DNA from: Campylobacter sp. RM16189
GTDB taxonomy: Bacteria; Campylobacterota; Campylobacteria; Campylobacterales; Campylobacteraceae
Assembly (NCBI RefSeq): GCF_012978815.1
Contig: NZ_LIWR01000001.1
Span: 1 to 64,000 of the forward strand
DNA: 64,000 nt
Reading direction: 5' to 3'
The notes under the pieces are model-generated. The model worked only from the letters and a program-made list of their open reading frames with translations, was not told the origin of the DNA and searched no databases. Of this stretch, positions 1 to 7,934 are shown in pieces. Numbering within the stretch: the stretch's first letter is position 1; every line of letters starts with the position of its first letter. The translations under genes were made by a program, and so were the position numbers.

Positions 1-689
1 CTATCAGGATGATATACCATGCTTTTTGTATTCATATCTATGATAAACACTATGCCGCTTGGACTGTCTTTTATCTTACTTAGAGATTTTCCAAGCTCAT
101 CTATAAGCATATCTATACCAAGGACAGCAGCTACTTTTCCTTCTATCATAACAGGTTTAATAACGCTCATCACCAAAAGACCTTTTGACTTGGTTACATA
201 AGGAGCCGTAAATGCGAGTCCTCCTTTAGCAACAGCTGTTTTATACCAACCGCGAGTCCTCGCATCATACTGTTTATTTTGAGAGTTAAATACCGATATT
301 TTAGGATCTCTTCTATCGTTAGCAAAAGATATGCTAATCATCTCGCCATCATTTGCAAATCCTATAAAAAACTCCTCCAAATTCATAAAGTTTGTGATAT
401 TTGCAAGGTCTTTTTGAAGAGCCTCTCTATCGCCCAAAAAAAGCTCTTGATTTTTCTCAAGATAGCTCACAGCATCCTCTACCGCTTTTATCCTACTACT
501 CATATACTCATCAACAAATATGCCGCTCGCAAGAGTTGTTGACTCCTTTGAAATCTCCGTCACATCTAAAACTGAATTTTTAGTTTTATTGTAATTTATA
601 ACCGCCATTATAGTAAATGCTATAGATAGTAAAACAAATATAAATAAAGCTATCTTTGATGAAATTTTTCTAAACACGTTTAACTCCAT
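1..689 (-). CDS. Methyl-accepting chemotaxis protein, N-terminal part (cut by window edge)
   Basis: This is the first ~229 codons of a chemoreceptor read leftward; the rest lies outside the window. A single N-terminal membrane helix (about residues 9-30) is followed by a periplasmic dCache-type sensor. The dCache_1 signature DARTRGWY lies about midway, followed by a TAPYV strand and a second lobe containing GIDMLIDELG. The signalling domain is not in view, so the MCP call rests on the sensor and topology; a sensor kinase or cyclase with the same sensor is possible. ATG at 689 has a weak ribosome site. GTG at 677 has GGAG six bases upstream and may be the true start. It lies 23 bp downstream of hemE on the same strand. 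The ligand cannot be deduced, although dCache_1 receptors often bind amino acids. Confidence 0.8.
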   Translation of the reverse strand, partial: MELNVFRKISSKIALFIFVLLSIAFTIMAVINYNKTKNSVLDVTEISKESTTLASGIFVDEYMSSRIKAVEDAVSYLEKNQELFLGDREALQKDLANITNFMNLEEFFIGFANDGEMISISFANDRRDPKISVFNSQNKQYDARTRGWYKTAVAKGGLAFTAPYVTKSKGLLVMSVIKPVMIEGKVAAVLGIDMLIDELGKSLSKIKDSPSGIVFIIDMNTKSMVYHPD

Positions 690-712
690 TTTTTAAATTT
701 CTTATATTAATT

Positions 713-1735
713 TTATCTTTTGCTTTTTTCTTGAACTTGCCTGATAAAATGCTTTGCATTTTCAACAGGTATATCAGGTAAAATTCCATGCCCCAAGTTA
801 AATATATGAGGCGCACCATTCATCACGCTTAAAATTTTATCCACTCCCTCATCAATCGCAGATTTTGAGTATAGTCTAGTAGGCTCCATGTTTCCTTGAA
901 GCACAAATTTCGGGCTTAGTTTTGCTTTAGCAAGCTCTATCGGAGTGCTCCAATCCACGCCAAAAACCTCGAAATTTCCATCTATCCTATCAAGATATCC
1001 GCTTATACCCTTTGGAAATACGATAACGGGAATTTGCGGAAATTCGGCCTTAAGCGCATCAACTACCTCCAAGATGTATTTAAACCCGAATTCAAAATAT
1101 GCACTCATCTCAAGCGCCGCCGCCCAGCTATCAAAAATTTGCACCGCATTTACGCCCGCTTTAATCTGCTCTTTCATATAGCCGATAAGCGCGGCGGTAA
1201 CTTTAGCTAAAATTTGATGCATAAATTCGGGATTTGAGTATAAAAGCTTCTTGCTAACGGCATAAGTTTTCGTCCCGCCGCCTTCAATCATATAAGTAGC
1301 TATCGTCCAAGGAGCGCCGCAAAAGCCGATTAACGCTTTATCCTGAGCCAAATTTTCGCGAGTTAGCTTGATCGTATCATAAACATAGCTTAAATTTTTG
1401 ATTGATTTTTGCACGTCAAGCCTGTCTAAATCCTCTTTTGTCTTGATCGGATCGCTAAAAATAGGCCCCTCGCCTTGCACAAATTTAAGATCCATGCCCA
1501 TTTCAAGCGGCACAACCAAGATATCGCTAAAAAGTATCGCCGCATCAACACCTAAAATATCAACAGGCTGGATGGTTACTTCGCTTGCCTTTTTATAATC
1601 CTTACAAAGTGATAAAAAATCTCCCGCCGACTTGCGAACCGCCATATATTCAGGCAGATAGCGCCCTGCCTGACGCATCATCCACACAGGGGTATAAGGC
1701 GTAGGTCTTTTGAAACAAGCATCTACAAATATCAT
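713..1735 (-). CDS. hemE: Uroporphyrinogen decarboxylase
   Basis: HemE removes four acetate carboxyl groups from uroporphyrinogen III to give coproporphyrinogen III, a cytoplasmic step of haem synthesis. The 340-residue length is normal for the family. The N-terminal substrate-binding segment [13 protein letters not shown] (residues 18-30, with Arg21 and Arg25) and the ILFSDILV strand carrying the catalytic Asp71 are present. [15 protein letters not shown] and the C-terminal [11 protein letters not shown] motif complete the family pattern. ATG at 1735 follows a short AT-rich leader. The chemoreceptor gene follows directly and may be co-transcribed. The gene appears intact. Confidence 0.97.
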   Translation of the reverse strand: MIFVDACFKRPTPYTPVWMMRQAGRYLPEYMAVRKSAGDFLSLCKDYKKASEVTIQPVDILGVDAAILFSDILVVPLEMGMDLKFVQGEGPIFSDPIKTKEDLDRLDVQKSIKNLSYVYDTIKLTRENLAQDKALIGFCGAPWTIATYMIEGGGTKTYAVSKKLLYSNPEFMHQILAKVTAALIGYMKEQIKAGVNAVQIFDSWAAALEMSAYFEFGFKYILEVVDALKAEFPQIPVIVFPKGISGYLDRIDGNFEVFGVDWSTPIELAKAKLSPKFVLQGNMEPTRLYSKSAIDEGVDKILSVMNGAPHIFNLGHGILPDIPVENAKHFIRQVQEKSKR

Positions 1736-1952
1736 TAAATTTCCTTTAAATTTTTACCGATTGTATCACATTTATTATTAAAGTATTTAAAATTTGACAA
1801 TAAGCCGAGTGTTATTTTATGCATATTTTAAACTTTCATTTACCAAATATTTTAAATATTCACTCCATATCGGCAATTTTAAAATTTATTTTAATTCTAT
1901 TCTTGATTAAAATCATTAATTTTCTTAAATAAAATTTAAAAACAAAGCGAGA

Positions 1953-2378
1953 TTAAGAGCCTAAAACCCTTAGCTCGTCAAGTAAATTTTGTAAATTTAT
2001 ACAAGAGAGTTTGTTTTGCATAGCGTTTTGCGCGGCTAAAAAATGTCCGCTTAGCAAATTTTGAATTTGCCCGCCGAGAGGACAAGCGGCAGGGGATTTT
2101 TGATGTATTTTAAAAAGCTCTTTTTGATCCGAATTTACAGCGTTATAAATATCTAGTAGCGTAATTTCGCTTGGCTGTTTTAGCAAGGATAGTCCGCCTA
2201 CACCGGGAGAAGTTTTTATCAATTTGGCTTTTTTCAAAAGAGCCGTGATATTTCTTACGATTACGGGGTTTACTCCTATGCCTTCAGCCAGAAATTCGCT
2301 AGTGTTTTTATCCTCTTTAAAAAACTCGACACTCAAAAGAATATGAACCGCAATTGAAAATTTTTGCCCTATTTGCAT
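1953..2378 (-). CDS. Rrf2-family transcriptional regulator (YwnA-like)
   Basis: A 141-residue winged-helix repressor of the Rrf2 family. The N-terminus (MQIGQKFSIAVHILL) and the recognition region near residues 30-55 (EGIGVNPVIVRNITALLKKA), followed by the GGLSLLKQP wing, are typical. Only two cysteines occur (Cys99 in SPAACPLGG and Cys126), so the three-cysteine iron-sulfur site of IscR/NsrR is absent. The ACPLGG segment resembles the redox-sensing YwnA/YwgB group. The gene lies 69 bp downstream of the reductase gene on the same strand, and the pair mirrors the ywnA-ywnB neighbourhood of Bacillus. It probably controls that reductase through the palindromes at 3104-3174; this is inference. 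Confidence 0.88.
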   Translation of the reverse strand: MQIGQKFSIAVHILLSVEFFKEDKNTSEFLAEGIGVNPVIVRNITALLKKAKLIKTSPGVGGLSLLKQPSEITLLDIYNAVNSDQKELFKIHQKSPAACPLGGQIQNLLSGHFLAAQNAMQNKLSCINLQNLLDELRVLGS

Positions 2379-2447
2379 TTTTACCTAAAAATATTTTTTC
2401 GTTATTCTAGCTAAAAATAGCAAATTTTACGGGCAAAAACATAAATT

Positions 2448-3083
2448 TCAGCCGCTTACCGCAGTTAGGCATCTATTTATATGATTTTGGTTTTTTATCT
2501 CGTCAATTATCGCCAAAGCAAGATCAGGATAGCTTATGTAGCTTTGGTTGCTTGAATTTAAAATAAGCTCATCGCTTCCGATTTTATATTTACCAGTTCT
2601 AGCTCCGCCTTCATCGTAATTTAGAGCAGGCGAAACATAAGTCCAAAGTGTATCTTTTCTATCTTTTAGCTCATAAAACGATCCTGCATCAGCCTTTGCT
2701 ACATCTAGGTATTCAGGCGGAAAATCAGGTGCATCCATTAGCATTACTTTGCGGTCGCTATCTACATAAAGCGTTCCCGCTCCGCCCACGATAAACAGCC
2801 TAGTTTTGCTACCGCTAAGAAGATCGGCAAGATGCTTGGTGTGCTTTGCATGAAGATGAAAAGTCTCTTTCGTCCATACGGCAAATGCGCTTATAACTAC
2901 GTCAAATTCGCTCAAATCTTCTTTATTAAGCTCAAACACGTCTTTATAAACAACCTTAACTTTATCGTTTTTATACTCTTTGTTTCGCACGATAGCGGTT
3001 ACTTCATAACCTTGAAGCAAGGCTTCTTTTACCAACTCTTTGCCACTCTTTCCGTTTGCGCCTATGATAGCTACTTTTTTCAT
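2448..3083 (-). CDS. NAD(P)H-binding atypical SDR-family oxidoreductase (YwnB-like)
   Basis: A 211-residue Rossmann-fold protein starting MKKVAIIGANGKSGKELV, with the dinucleotide-binding GxxGxxG at residues 8-14. It belongs to the short NAD(P)-binding family (NmrA/YwnB-like) that includes BVR-B-type reductases. The middle contains VISAFAVW and LFIVGGAGTLYVD, and the later YVSPALNYDEGGARTG is a family hallmark. The substrate is unknown; these proteins are often flavin or quinone reductases or redox sensors. AAGGA precedes ATG 3083. A strong promoter (TTGACA/17 bp/TAGACT) and two palindromic operators lie directly upstream, and the Rrf2 gene follows, so a redox- or electrophile-responsive operon is likely. 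Confidence 0.85.
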   Translation of the reverse strand: MKKVAIIGANGKSGKELVKEALLQGYEVTAIVRNKEYKNDKVKVVYKDVFELNKEDLSEFDVVISAFAVWTKETFHLHAKHTKHLADLLSGSKTRLFIVGGAGTLYVDSDRKVMLMDAPDFPPEYLDVAKADAGSFYELKDRKDTLWTYVSPALNYDEGGARTGKYKIGSDELILNSSNQSYISYPDLALAIIDEIKNQNHINRCLTAVSG

Positions 3084-3103
3084 TTTAGATCCTTTAAAAT
3101 TTT

Positions 3104-3126
3104 GTTGTAATGTTTTTAATTACAAC
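3104..3126. promoter_or_regulatory. Operator palindrome 1 (TTGTAA-N9-TTACAA)
   Basis: A perfect 8-bp inverted repeat, GTTGTAAT and ATTACAAC, separated by 7 bases. It lies between the probable transcription start and the ribosome site of the reductase gene. The core TTGTAA-N9-TTACAA is repeated with the same spacing at 3154-3174. The likely binder is the Rrf2 regulator encoded at 1953-2378. Confidence 0.65.
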
Positions 3127-3136
3127 TTACGAGCGA

Positions 3137-3165
3137 AGTCTATCTAATTTTTATTGTAATGTCAA
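3137..3165 (-). promoter_or_regulatory. Promoter of the reductase-Rrf2 operon
   Basis: Read on the minus strand, TTGACA (3165-3160) is followed by a 17-bp spacer and TAGACT (3142-3137), about 50 bp before ATG 3083. The -35 box is perfect, which is unusual in this genus. The upstream palindrome (3154-3174) contains this -35 box, and the second palindrome (3104-3126) falls just after the expected start of transcription. Repressor binding would therefore block the promoter. Confidence 0.6.
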
Positions 3166-3174
3166 TAGTTACAA
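3154..3174. promoter_or_regulatory. Operator palindrome 2 (TTGTAA-N9-TTACAA)
   Basis: Second copy of the TTGTAA-N9-TTACAA palindrome, 49 bp from the first, which puts the two close to the same helix face at roughly 10.5 bp per turn. It contains the -35 box of the minus-strand reductase promoter and ends 12 bp before the -35 box of the plus-strand gene at 3243. It could influence both divergent genes. Confidence 0.65.
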
Positions 3175-3186
3175 CTAATTTTAAAT

Positions 3187-3215
3187 TTGACATCAAATTT
3201 AAAAGCCTATAAAAT
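3187..3215 (+). promoter_or_regulatory. Promoter of the ABC-type membrane protein gene
   Basis: TTGACA (3187-3192), a 17-bp spacer and TAAAAT (3210-3215) stand 27 bp before ATG 3243, with AAAGGA between. It is divergent from the reductase promoter, and palindrome 2 lies immediately upstream. Confidence 0.55.
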
Positions 3216-3242
3216 TTAGCTTAACTCAAACAAAGGAATTTC

Positions 3243-4097
3243 ATGCAAAATAGCGCTTTTAAAACGCTAAAGTTCATCGCCAAGCAAAATTTCAAAAAGC
3301 TATTTTTAGCATTTAGTTTGGTGCTTGCCGAAAATGGACTGTTTCTCATATATCCGCTACTAGCAGGTATCGCCATAAACGCCATCATAGAAGGTAAAGT
3401 CTTGCTAGCGCTTACCTATTCGCTTATGGTCTTTATAGGATGGGGCATAGGAGCTGCAAGACGCAGGATTGATACGCAGGTCTTTACTAAAATTTATGCA
3501 GATCTTGCCGTAAAAGTGATAATGAATGAAAAAGCAGAGTCCAAAGACGACTCCGTAATAATAGCAAGAGCGAATTTATCGCGTGAATTTGTGGATTTTT
3601 TCGAGCAGCACTTCCCTATGCTTTTTACGTCGGCGGTTTCTATTTTCGGCTCTGTTGCTATGCTGTTTTTTATCGAATTTTACGTAGGTTTGGTGACATT
3701 TATAGCTATTATTATTTTTGCTCTTTTGCTGCCAAGATACATAAGCAAAAACGATAAACTCTACTTAAGGCTAAACAACCAGATAGAAAAAGAGGTTAGC
3801 AGGATAAAAGAAGCTAGAGAAAACAAGCTAAAAAGGCACTACAAGCTACTTTCGCTGTTAAGAGTAAGAATATCAAACCGCGAAGCCATGAGTTTTTTGA
3901 TTATCGGAGTAGGCGCGGGTATTATCTTTGCTATAGCGATCGCCCTGCTTGCAAGCACTAAGGCAAACGCAGGACATATTTACTCGGTGATAACATATCT
4001 GTGGACATTTGCCATAAGCCTTGATGACGCGCCAAACCTCATCGAGCAGTTTTCAAAACTAAAAGATATAGGCAGACGTATAAATGCTCAAATTTAG
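3243..4097 (+). CDS. ABC transporter six-transmembrane-domain protein without ATPase domain
   Basis: A 284-residue membrane protein resembling the transmembrane half of type IV ABC exporters (ABC transporter transmembrane region). Hydrophobic segments lie near residues 18-38, 52-70, 130-150, 150-170 and 217-240, with a long charged cytoplasmic stretch at about 175-212 (KEVSRIKEARENKLKRHY). There is no Walker A, signature or Walker B motif, and the next gene is lepA, so no nucleotide-binding partner is adjacent. AAAGGA precedes ATG 3243. It may act with an unlinked ATPase or have a non-transport role. Its promoter faces away from the Rrf2-linked reductase and lies next to a shared palindrome. 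Substrate unknown. Confidence 0.75.
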   Translation: MQNSAFKTLKFIAKQNFKKLFLAFSLVLAENGLFLIYPLLAGIAINAIIEGKVLLALTYSLMVFIGWGIGAARRRIDTQVFTKIYADLAVKVIMNEKAESKDDSVIIARANLSREFVDFFEQHFPMLFTSAVSIFGSVAMLFFIEFYVGLVTFIAIIIFALLLPRYISKNDKLYLRLNNQIEKEVSRIKEARENKLKRHYKLLSLLRVRISNREAMSFLIIGVGAGIIFAIAIALLASTKANAGHIYSVITYLWTFAISLDDAPNLIEQFSKLKDIGRRINAQI

Positions 4098-4158
4098 CGA
4101 AAAATAAAAGATTTTTTGGCAAAATAAGACAAATTTTAAAACACAAGAGCAAATTTTA

Positions 4159-5949
4159 ATGAAAAACATAAGAAATTTCAGCATCATCGCCCACATCGAC
4201 CACGGCAAAAGCACTCTTGCAGACCGCTTGATCCAAGAGTGCGGAGCAGTAAGCGACCGCGAGATGAGCAGCCAGATAATGGACACGATGGATATCGAAA
4301 AAGAGCGCGGCATCACGATAAAAGCTCAAAGCGTAAGGCTTGAATATAATCTAAACGGCGAAAAATTTATCCTAAATCTAATCGACACTCCGGGCCACGT
4401 CGACTTTAGCTACGAAGTAAGCAGAAGCCTTGCAAGCTGCGAAGGAGCGCTGCTTGTGGTTGATGCAAGCCAAGGGGTCGAGGCTCAAACGATCGCAAAC
4501 GTCTACATCGCGCTTGAAAACAACCTTGAAATCATTCCCGTGATAAATAAAATCGACCTTACGGCAGCAGACCCTGAGCGCGTAAAAAACGAGATAGAGC
4601 ACGTTATCGGACTTGACTGCTCAAATGCTATTGAAGTAAGCGCAAAGAGCGGAATAGGCATAAAAGAGCTCGCCCAAGCCATCATCACGAGAATTCCGCC
4701 GCCTCACGGAGAGCTAAAAAGTCCGCTTAAGACGCTGATTTACGATAGTTGGTTTGACAACTACCTTGGCGCGCTGGCTCTTGTGCGCGTATACGACGGC
4801 GAGTTATCCAAAAACGACGAAATTTTGGTTATGGGAACGGGCAAAAAGCATATCGTGCTTGATCTTATGTATCCAAACCCAATCGCGCCGATTAAGACAA
4901 GCAAGCTAAGCGCGGGCGAAGTAGGCATAGTCGTGCTTGGACTTAAAAACGTAAGCGACGTACAGGTAGGAGATACGATAACGCTTGCTAAAAATCCGCT
5001 TAAAGAGCCGGTCGGCGGCTTTGAGCGAGCAAAGCCATTTGTATTTGCAGGACTTTATCCGATAGAAACGGACAAATTTGAAGATCTGCGCGACGCTCTT
5101 GATAAGCTTAAGCTAAACGACAGCTCCATAAGCTACGAGCCCGAGACTTCTGTGGCTCTTGGATTTGGCTTTCGCGTTGGATTTTTGGGACTGCTTCACA
5201 TGGAGGTCATCAAAGAGCGTTTGGAGCGTGAATTTGACCTTGATCTGATAGCAACTGCACCGACCGTAACATACGAAGTTATCCAGACAGACGGGCAAAT
5301 TTTAGAGATTCAAAACCCAAGCCAGCTTCCGCCTGTAAATAAAATCGAGATGATCAAAGAGCCTTACGTACGCTCGACCATCATCACGCCGAGTGAATTT
5401 TTAGGCAATATCATCACGCTTTTAAACAACCGCCGAGCGATTCAGACTAAGATGGACTACATAACACCAGAGCGTGTGTTGCTTGAATACGATATACCGA
5501 TGAATGAGATCGTTATGGACTTTTACGATAAGCTAAAATCAAGCACAAAAGGCTACGCGAGCTTTGATTATGAGCCTAGCGAGTACCGCGAAGGAGATCT
5601 AATAAAGCTTGATATCAAGGTTGCCGGCGAAACGGTTGATGCACTATCCATCATCGTGCCTGAAAGCAAGGCGCAAAGCAAGGGTCGCGACTTCGTAAAA
5701 GCGATGAAAGAGATCGTGCCAAGGCAGCTCTTTGAAGTGGCTATCCAAGCAAGTATCGGAAATAAAATCATAGCGCGCGAGACGGTTAAGTCAATGGGCA
5801 AAAACGTCACCGCCAAGTGCTACGGCGGTGATATCACGCGTAAGAGAAAATTGCTTGAAAAGCAAAAAGAGGGCAAAAAAAGAATGAAAGCCATAGGCAA
5901 GGTAAATTTACCTCAAGAGGCGTTTTTAAGCGTGCTTAAGATAGATTAA
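4159..5949 (+). CDS. lepA: Elongation factor 4 (ribosome back-translocating GTPase)
   Basis: LepA/EF4 is a translational GTPase that acts on stalled or mistranslocated ribosomes in the cytoplasm. The 596-residue length is normal. G1 AHIDHGKST (11-19), G2 RGIT (50-53), G3 DTPGH (76-80) and G4 NKID (130-133) are intact. The elongation-factor-G-like domains follow ([14 protein letters not shown]), ending with the Lys-rich LepA-specific C-terminal domain ([18 protein letters not shown]). The gene is clearly richer in G+C than its neighbours, as expected for a conserved gene with strong codon preference. It starts 61 bp after the upstream membrane protein. Confidence 0.98.
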   Translation: MKNIRNFSIIAHIDHGKSTLADRLIQECGAVSDREMSSQIMDTMDIEKERGITIKAQSVRLEYNLNGEKFILNLIDTPGHVDFSYEVSRSLASCEGALLVVDASQGVEAQTIANVYIALENNLEIIPVINKIDLTAADPERVKNEIEHVIGLDCSNAIEVSAKSGIGIKELAQAIITRIPPPHGELKSPLKTLIYDSWFDNYLGALALVRVYDGELSKNDEILVMGTGKKHIVLDLMYPNPIAPIKTSKLSAGEVGIVVLGLKNVSDVQVGDTITLAKNPLKEPVGGFERAKPFVFAGLYPIETDKFEDLRDALDKLKLNDSSISYEPETSVALGFGFRVGFLGLLHMEVIKERLEREFDLDLIATAPTVTYEVIQTDGQILEIQNPSQLPPVNKIEMIKEPYVRSTIITPSEFLGNIITLLNNRRAIQTKMDYITPERVLLEYDIPMNEIVMDFYDKLKSSTKGYASFDYEPSEYREGDLIKLDIKVAGETVDALSIIVPESKAQSKGRDFVKAMKEIVPRQLFEVAIQASIGNKIIARETVKSMGKNVTAKCYGGDITRKRKLLEKQKEGKKRMKAIGKVNLPQEAFLSVLKID

Positions 5950-6023
5950 GGCTTAAATTAGGGCTAAATTTCGCAGGCGGAATAAAATTTGCTTTGATTA
6001 ATATAAAATTTTAAGGATACAGA

Positions 6024-6740
6024 ATGAAATTTAAGACGATTTTTTTGATGATAGCGGCGGCTTTTTTATTTTTAGGTTGCTCTTCAAAGACAAGCGACGG
6101 ACCTGTTTTAGCCGGCAACGTCTTTAGCTCATCTTCAAGCGATGCTAAATTTCACTTCGAAGAAGTCATGAAGATCCCTGTTGATTGCAGCTCCTGCAAG
6201 GGCTCGGGAGACACGGTAACGATAAACGGCACAAAATACAGAAGCGACGTTGCCATAAAATGCTGCCTTAAAAAAAATATGATAGACACGAAAGTCGCGC
6301 TTAAAAAGATCTATTTACACAGGATAACCGACGAAAGAGAGGATGTTCAAAGCATAAAATACATAAGAGCCAACGGAAGCACGGTTATATTTAACTCAAA
6401 TCCAAGGCTTGAGCTTTTATTTTATATGTTTTTAAAGCAAGAGCTACTCTCGCGAGGCATCCTTGTAGTAGAAGATCAAACCTCGCCTTACACTTATAGA
6501 CTGGATTTTGCCTTTACCGAGCTTAAAGGCGTTTACAGCAGAAACCAAGAGCAGCTAAATTCTCAGCTTTTTGGCGTGCTTAAGATCAAAAATATAAACT
6601 TCAGCAGAATGCTAAACATCACTACAAAACAAGAGGTAAAAAAGCTTGCAGCAAGCAGGACAGGACAGTTTGACATCTACGTATCCTTGCTGGTAAAACA
6701 AGCAGCCAACAAGGTCGCGGAAGAAATTTCAAAGATGTAA
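6024..6740 (+). CDS. Putative lipoprotein, YajG-like, with a four-cysteine module
   Basis: A 238-residue protein with a lipoprotein signal peptide (lipobox FLGC, lipid Cys19). After a Ser-rich linker comes a Cys module, Cys55-x2-Cys58 and Cys80-Cys81, that could bind metal or form disulfides in the periplasm. The C-terminal ~150 residues look like the downstream lipoprotein: KKIYLHRITDERED resembles its RQIHINSVTDMRQN, followed by a shared pattern of strands and a final amphipathic helix. The two are probably tandem relatives of the YajG family; the similarity is my reading by eye. They are 9 bp apart and probably co-transcribed. AAGGA precedes ATG 6024, with a TATAAA box near 6002. Function unknown. 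Confidence 0.75.
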   Translation: MKFKTIFLMIAAAFLFLGCSSKTSDGPVLAGNVFSSSSSDAKFHFEEVMKIPVDCSSCKGSGDTVTINGTKYRSDVAIKCCLKKNMIDTKVALKKIYLHRITDEREDVQSIKYIRANGSTVIFNSNPRLELLFYMFLKQELLSRGILVVEDQTSPYTYRLDFAFTELKGVYSRNQEQLNSQLFGVLKIKNINFSRMLNITTKQEVKKLAASRTGQFDIYVSLLVKQAANKVAEEISKM

Positions 6741-6749
6741 GGTAAATTT

Positions 6750-7301
6750 ATGAAAAAATACATCCTGTCGGTCTTGATCGCTTTTGCTTTTTTAGGCTGC
6801 TCTCAAAGAAGTGATGTGATAAATTTAAGCCCATATCAATCAAATTCAAGCAACCTAGGATTCAATAGACAGATTCATATAAATAGCGTAACAGATATGC
6901 GCCAAAACAAAAGTGTAATAGCTACAATTACCGATTCAAAGGGAAGTGTCAGCGAGTATGTCACACTTCAAAACGATATTAAAGCTTGGCTACAAGACGG
7001 CATCACAAACGAGCTAGTAAGGCTTGGTGGAAATGTGAGTAATTTTTCAAACGATCTAATAGTAGATATAAAGATAGTTGAACTAAGGGCCAATTTAAGC
7101 GGATATGGCAGTGATAACCTAAAAGGCAATGCTAAACTCCTGCTTACAATTAAAAAAGGAGAGACTACTATTACAAAAAACGTAGCCCAAAGCCAGACAA
7201 AATTTGCACTTATTCACACAAGCGGAGTTTTTGATAAATTTTTGAATGAGCTTTTAAGCGATATTGTAAAAAGAGCTGCTCTTCAAATTATAAAAAGCTA
7301 G
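6750..7301 (+). CDS. YajG-family lipoprotein
   Basis: A 183-residue lipoprotein with lipobox FLGC (Cys17). The mature part (VINLSPYQ, then IHINSVTDMRQNKS, a central LQNDIKAWLQDGITNELVRLGG helix and a C-terminal strand/helix block) matches YajG-like outer-membrane-anchored lipoproteins of unknown role. It follows its longer relative by 9 bp and is directly followed by the comF-like gene, whose ATG adjoins this gene's stop codon, so three genes probably share one transcript. Confidence 0.78.
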   Translation: MKKYILSVLIAFAFLGCSQRSDVINLSPYQSNSSNLGFNRQIHINSVTDMRQNKSVIATITDSKGSVSEYVTLQNDIKAWLQDGITNELVRLGGNVSNFSNDLIVDIKIVELRANLSGYGSDNLKGNAKLLLTIKKGETTITKNVAQSQTKFALIHTSGVFDKFLNELLSDIVKRAALQIIKS

Positions 7302-7874
7302 ATGCGTTGTGTTAATTGTGGAAATTTTAACCTAAAAATAATCTGCAAAACTTGCGCTAATCATCTTCAAAACTCATCTTTAAGAACTAGAGTTTTAGAG
7401 GATGAGTTTAAAATTTACAGTTTTTTTGATTATTCTGAAATTAAAAATTTGCTCGCCTCAAAACATAAATTTCACGGGAATTTCGTTTATAAATTTTTAG
7501 CAAATTTAAGCTTTAAACAGTTTGCTAAAGAGTTTAAATTCGGCTCTTTTATAAATGCGGTTGCGATAGATGATAGAGTTAAGTTTGACTATTCTCACAC
7601 GGCAATTTTAGCAAGAGCTCTTAAAAATAAGGAGATAAAGCCACTTTATGCCAGCTTACATGCGACTTCAAATTTAACCTATGCAGGAAAAAACTTAGCC
7701 TATCGCCTCAAAAATCCAAGAAATTTTAAAATCAACAAAAAGCCCAAATTTCCAGTTATCCTAGTCGATGACATAATAACCACAGGCACAACAATTTTAG
7801 AAGCCAAAAACACACTTGAAAAAGCTGGAGTTCAAGTACTATTCGCACTAGTATTAGCCGATGCAAAGTATTAG
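7302..7874 (+). CDS. ComF-family phosphoribosyltransferase-like protein
   Basis: A 190-residue ComF-like protein. The N-terminus carries two CxxC pairs (Cys3/Cys6 and Cys15/Cys18), expected to form a zinc site. The C-terminal half has the PRPP-binding loop ILVDDIITTGTT (about residues 154-165). In naturally competent bacteria ComF proteins are needed for DNA uptake, as is CtsW/ComF in Campylobacter relatives; the exact activity is unsettled. The start abuts the stop of the preceding lipoprotein gene. It is shorter than typical ComF (about 220-240 residues) but both modules are intact. Confidence 0.85.
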   Translation: MRCVNCGNFNLKIICKTCANHLQNSSLRTRVLEDEFKIYSFFDYSEIKNLLASKHKFHGNFVYKFLANLSFKQFAKEFKFGSFINAVAIDDRVKFDYSHTAILARALKNKEIKPLYASLHATSNLTYAGKNLAYRLKNPRNFKINKKPKFPVILVDDIITTGTTILEAKNTLEKAGVQVLFALVLADAKY

Positions 7875-7934
7875 TATTTAGCAACTTTTTATCAAATTTC
7901 AGCTAAAATCTATGAGTTAATTTTAAGGATACAA

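Noticed and set aside
2832..3110. 92-codon plus-strand frame near the reductase start
   Set aside because: Fully antisense to the reductase gene, with biased composition typical of a shadow frame.
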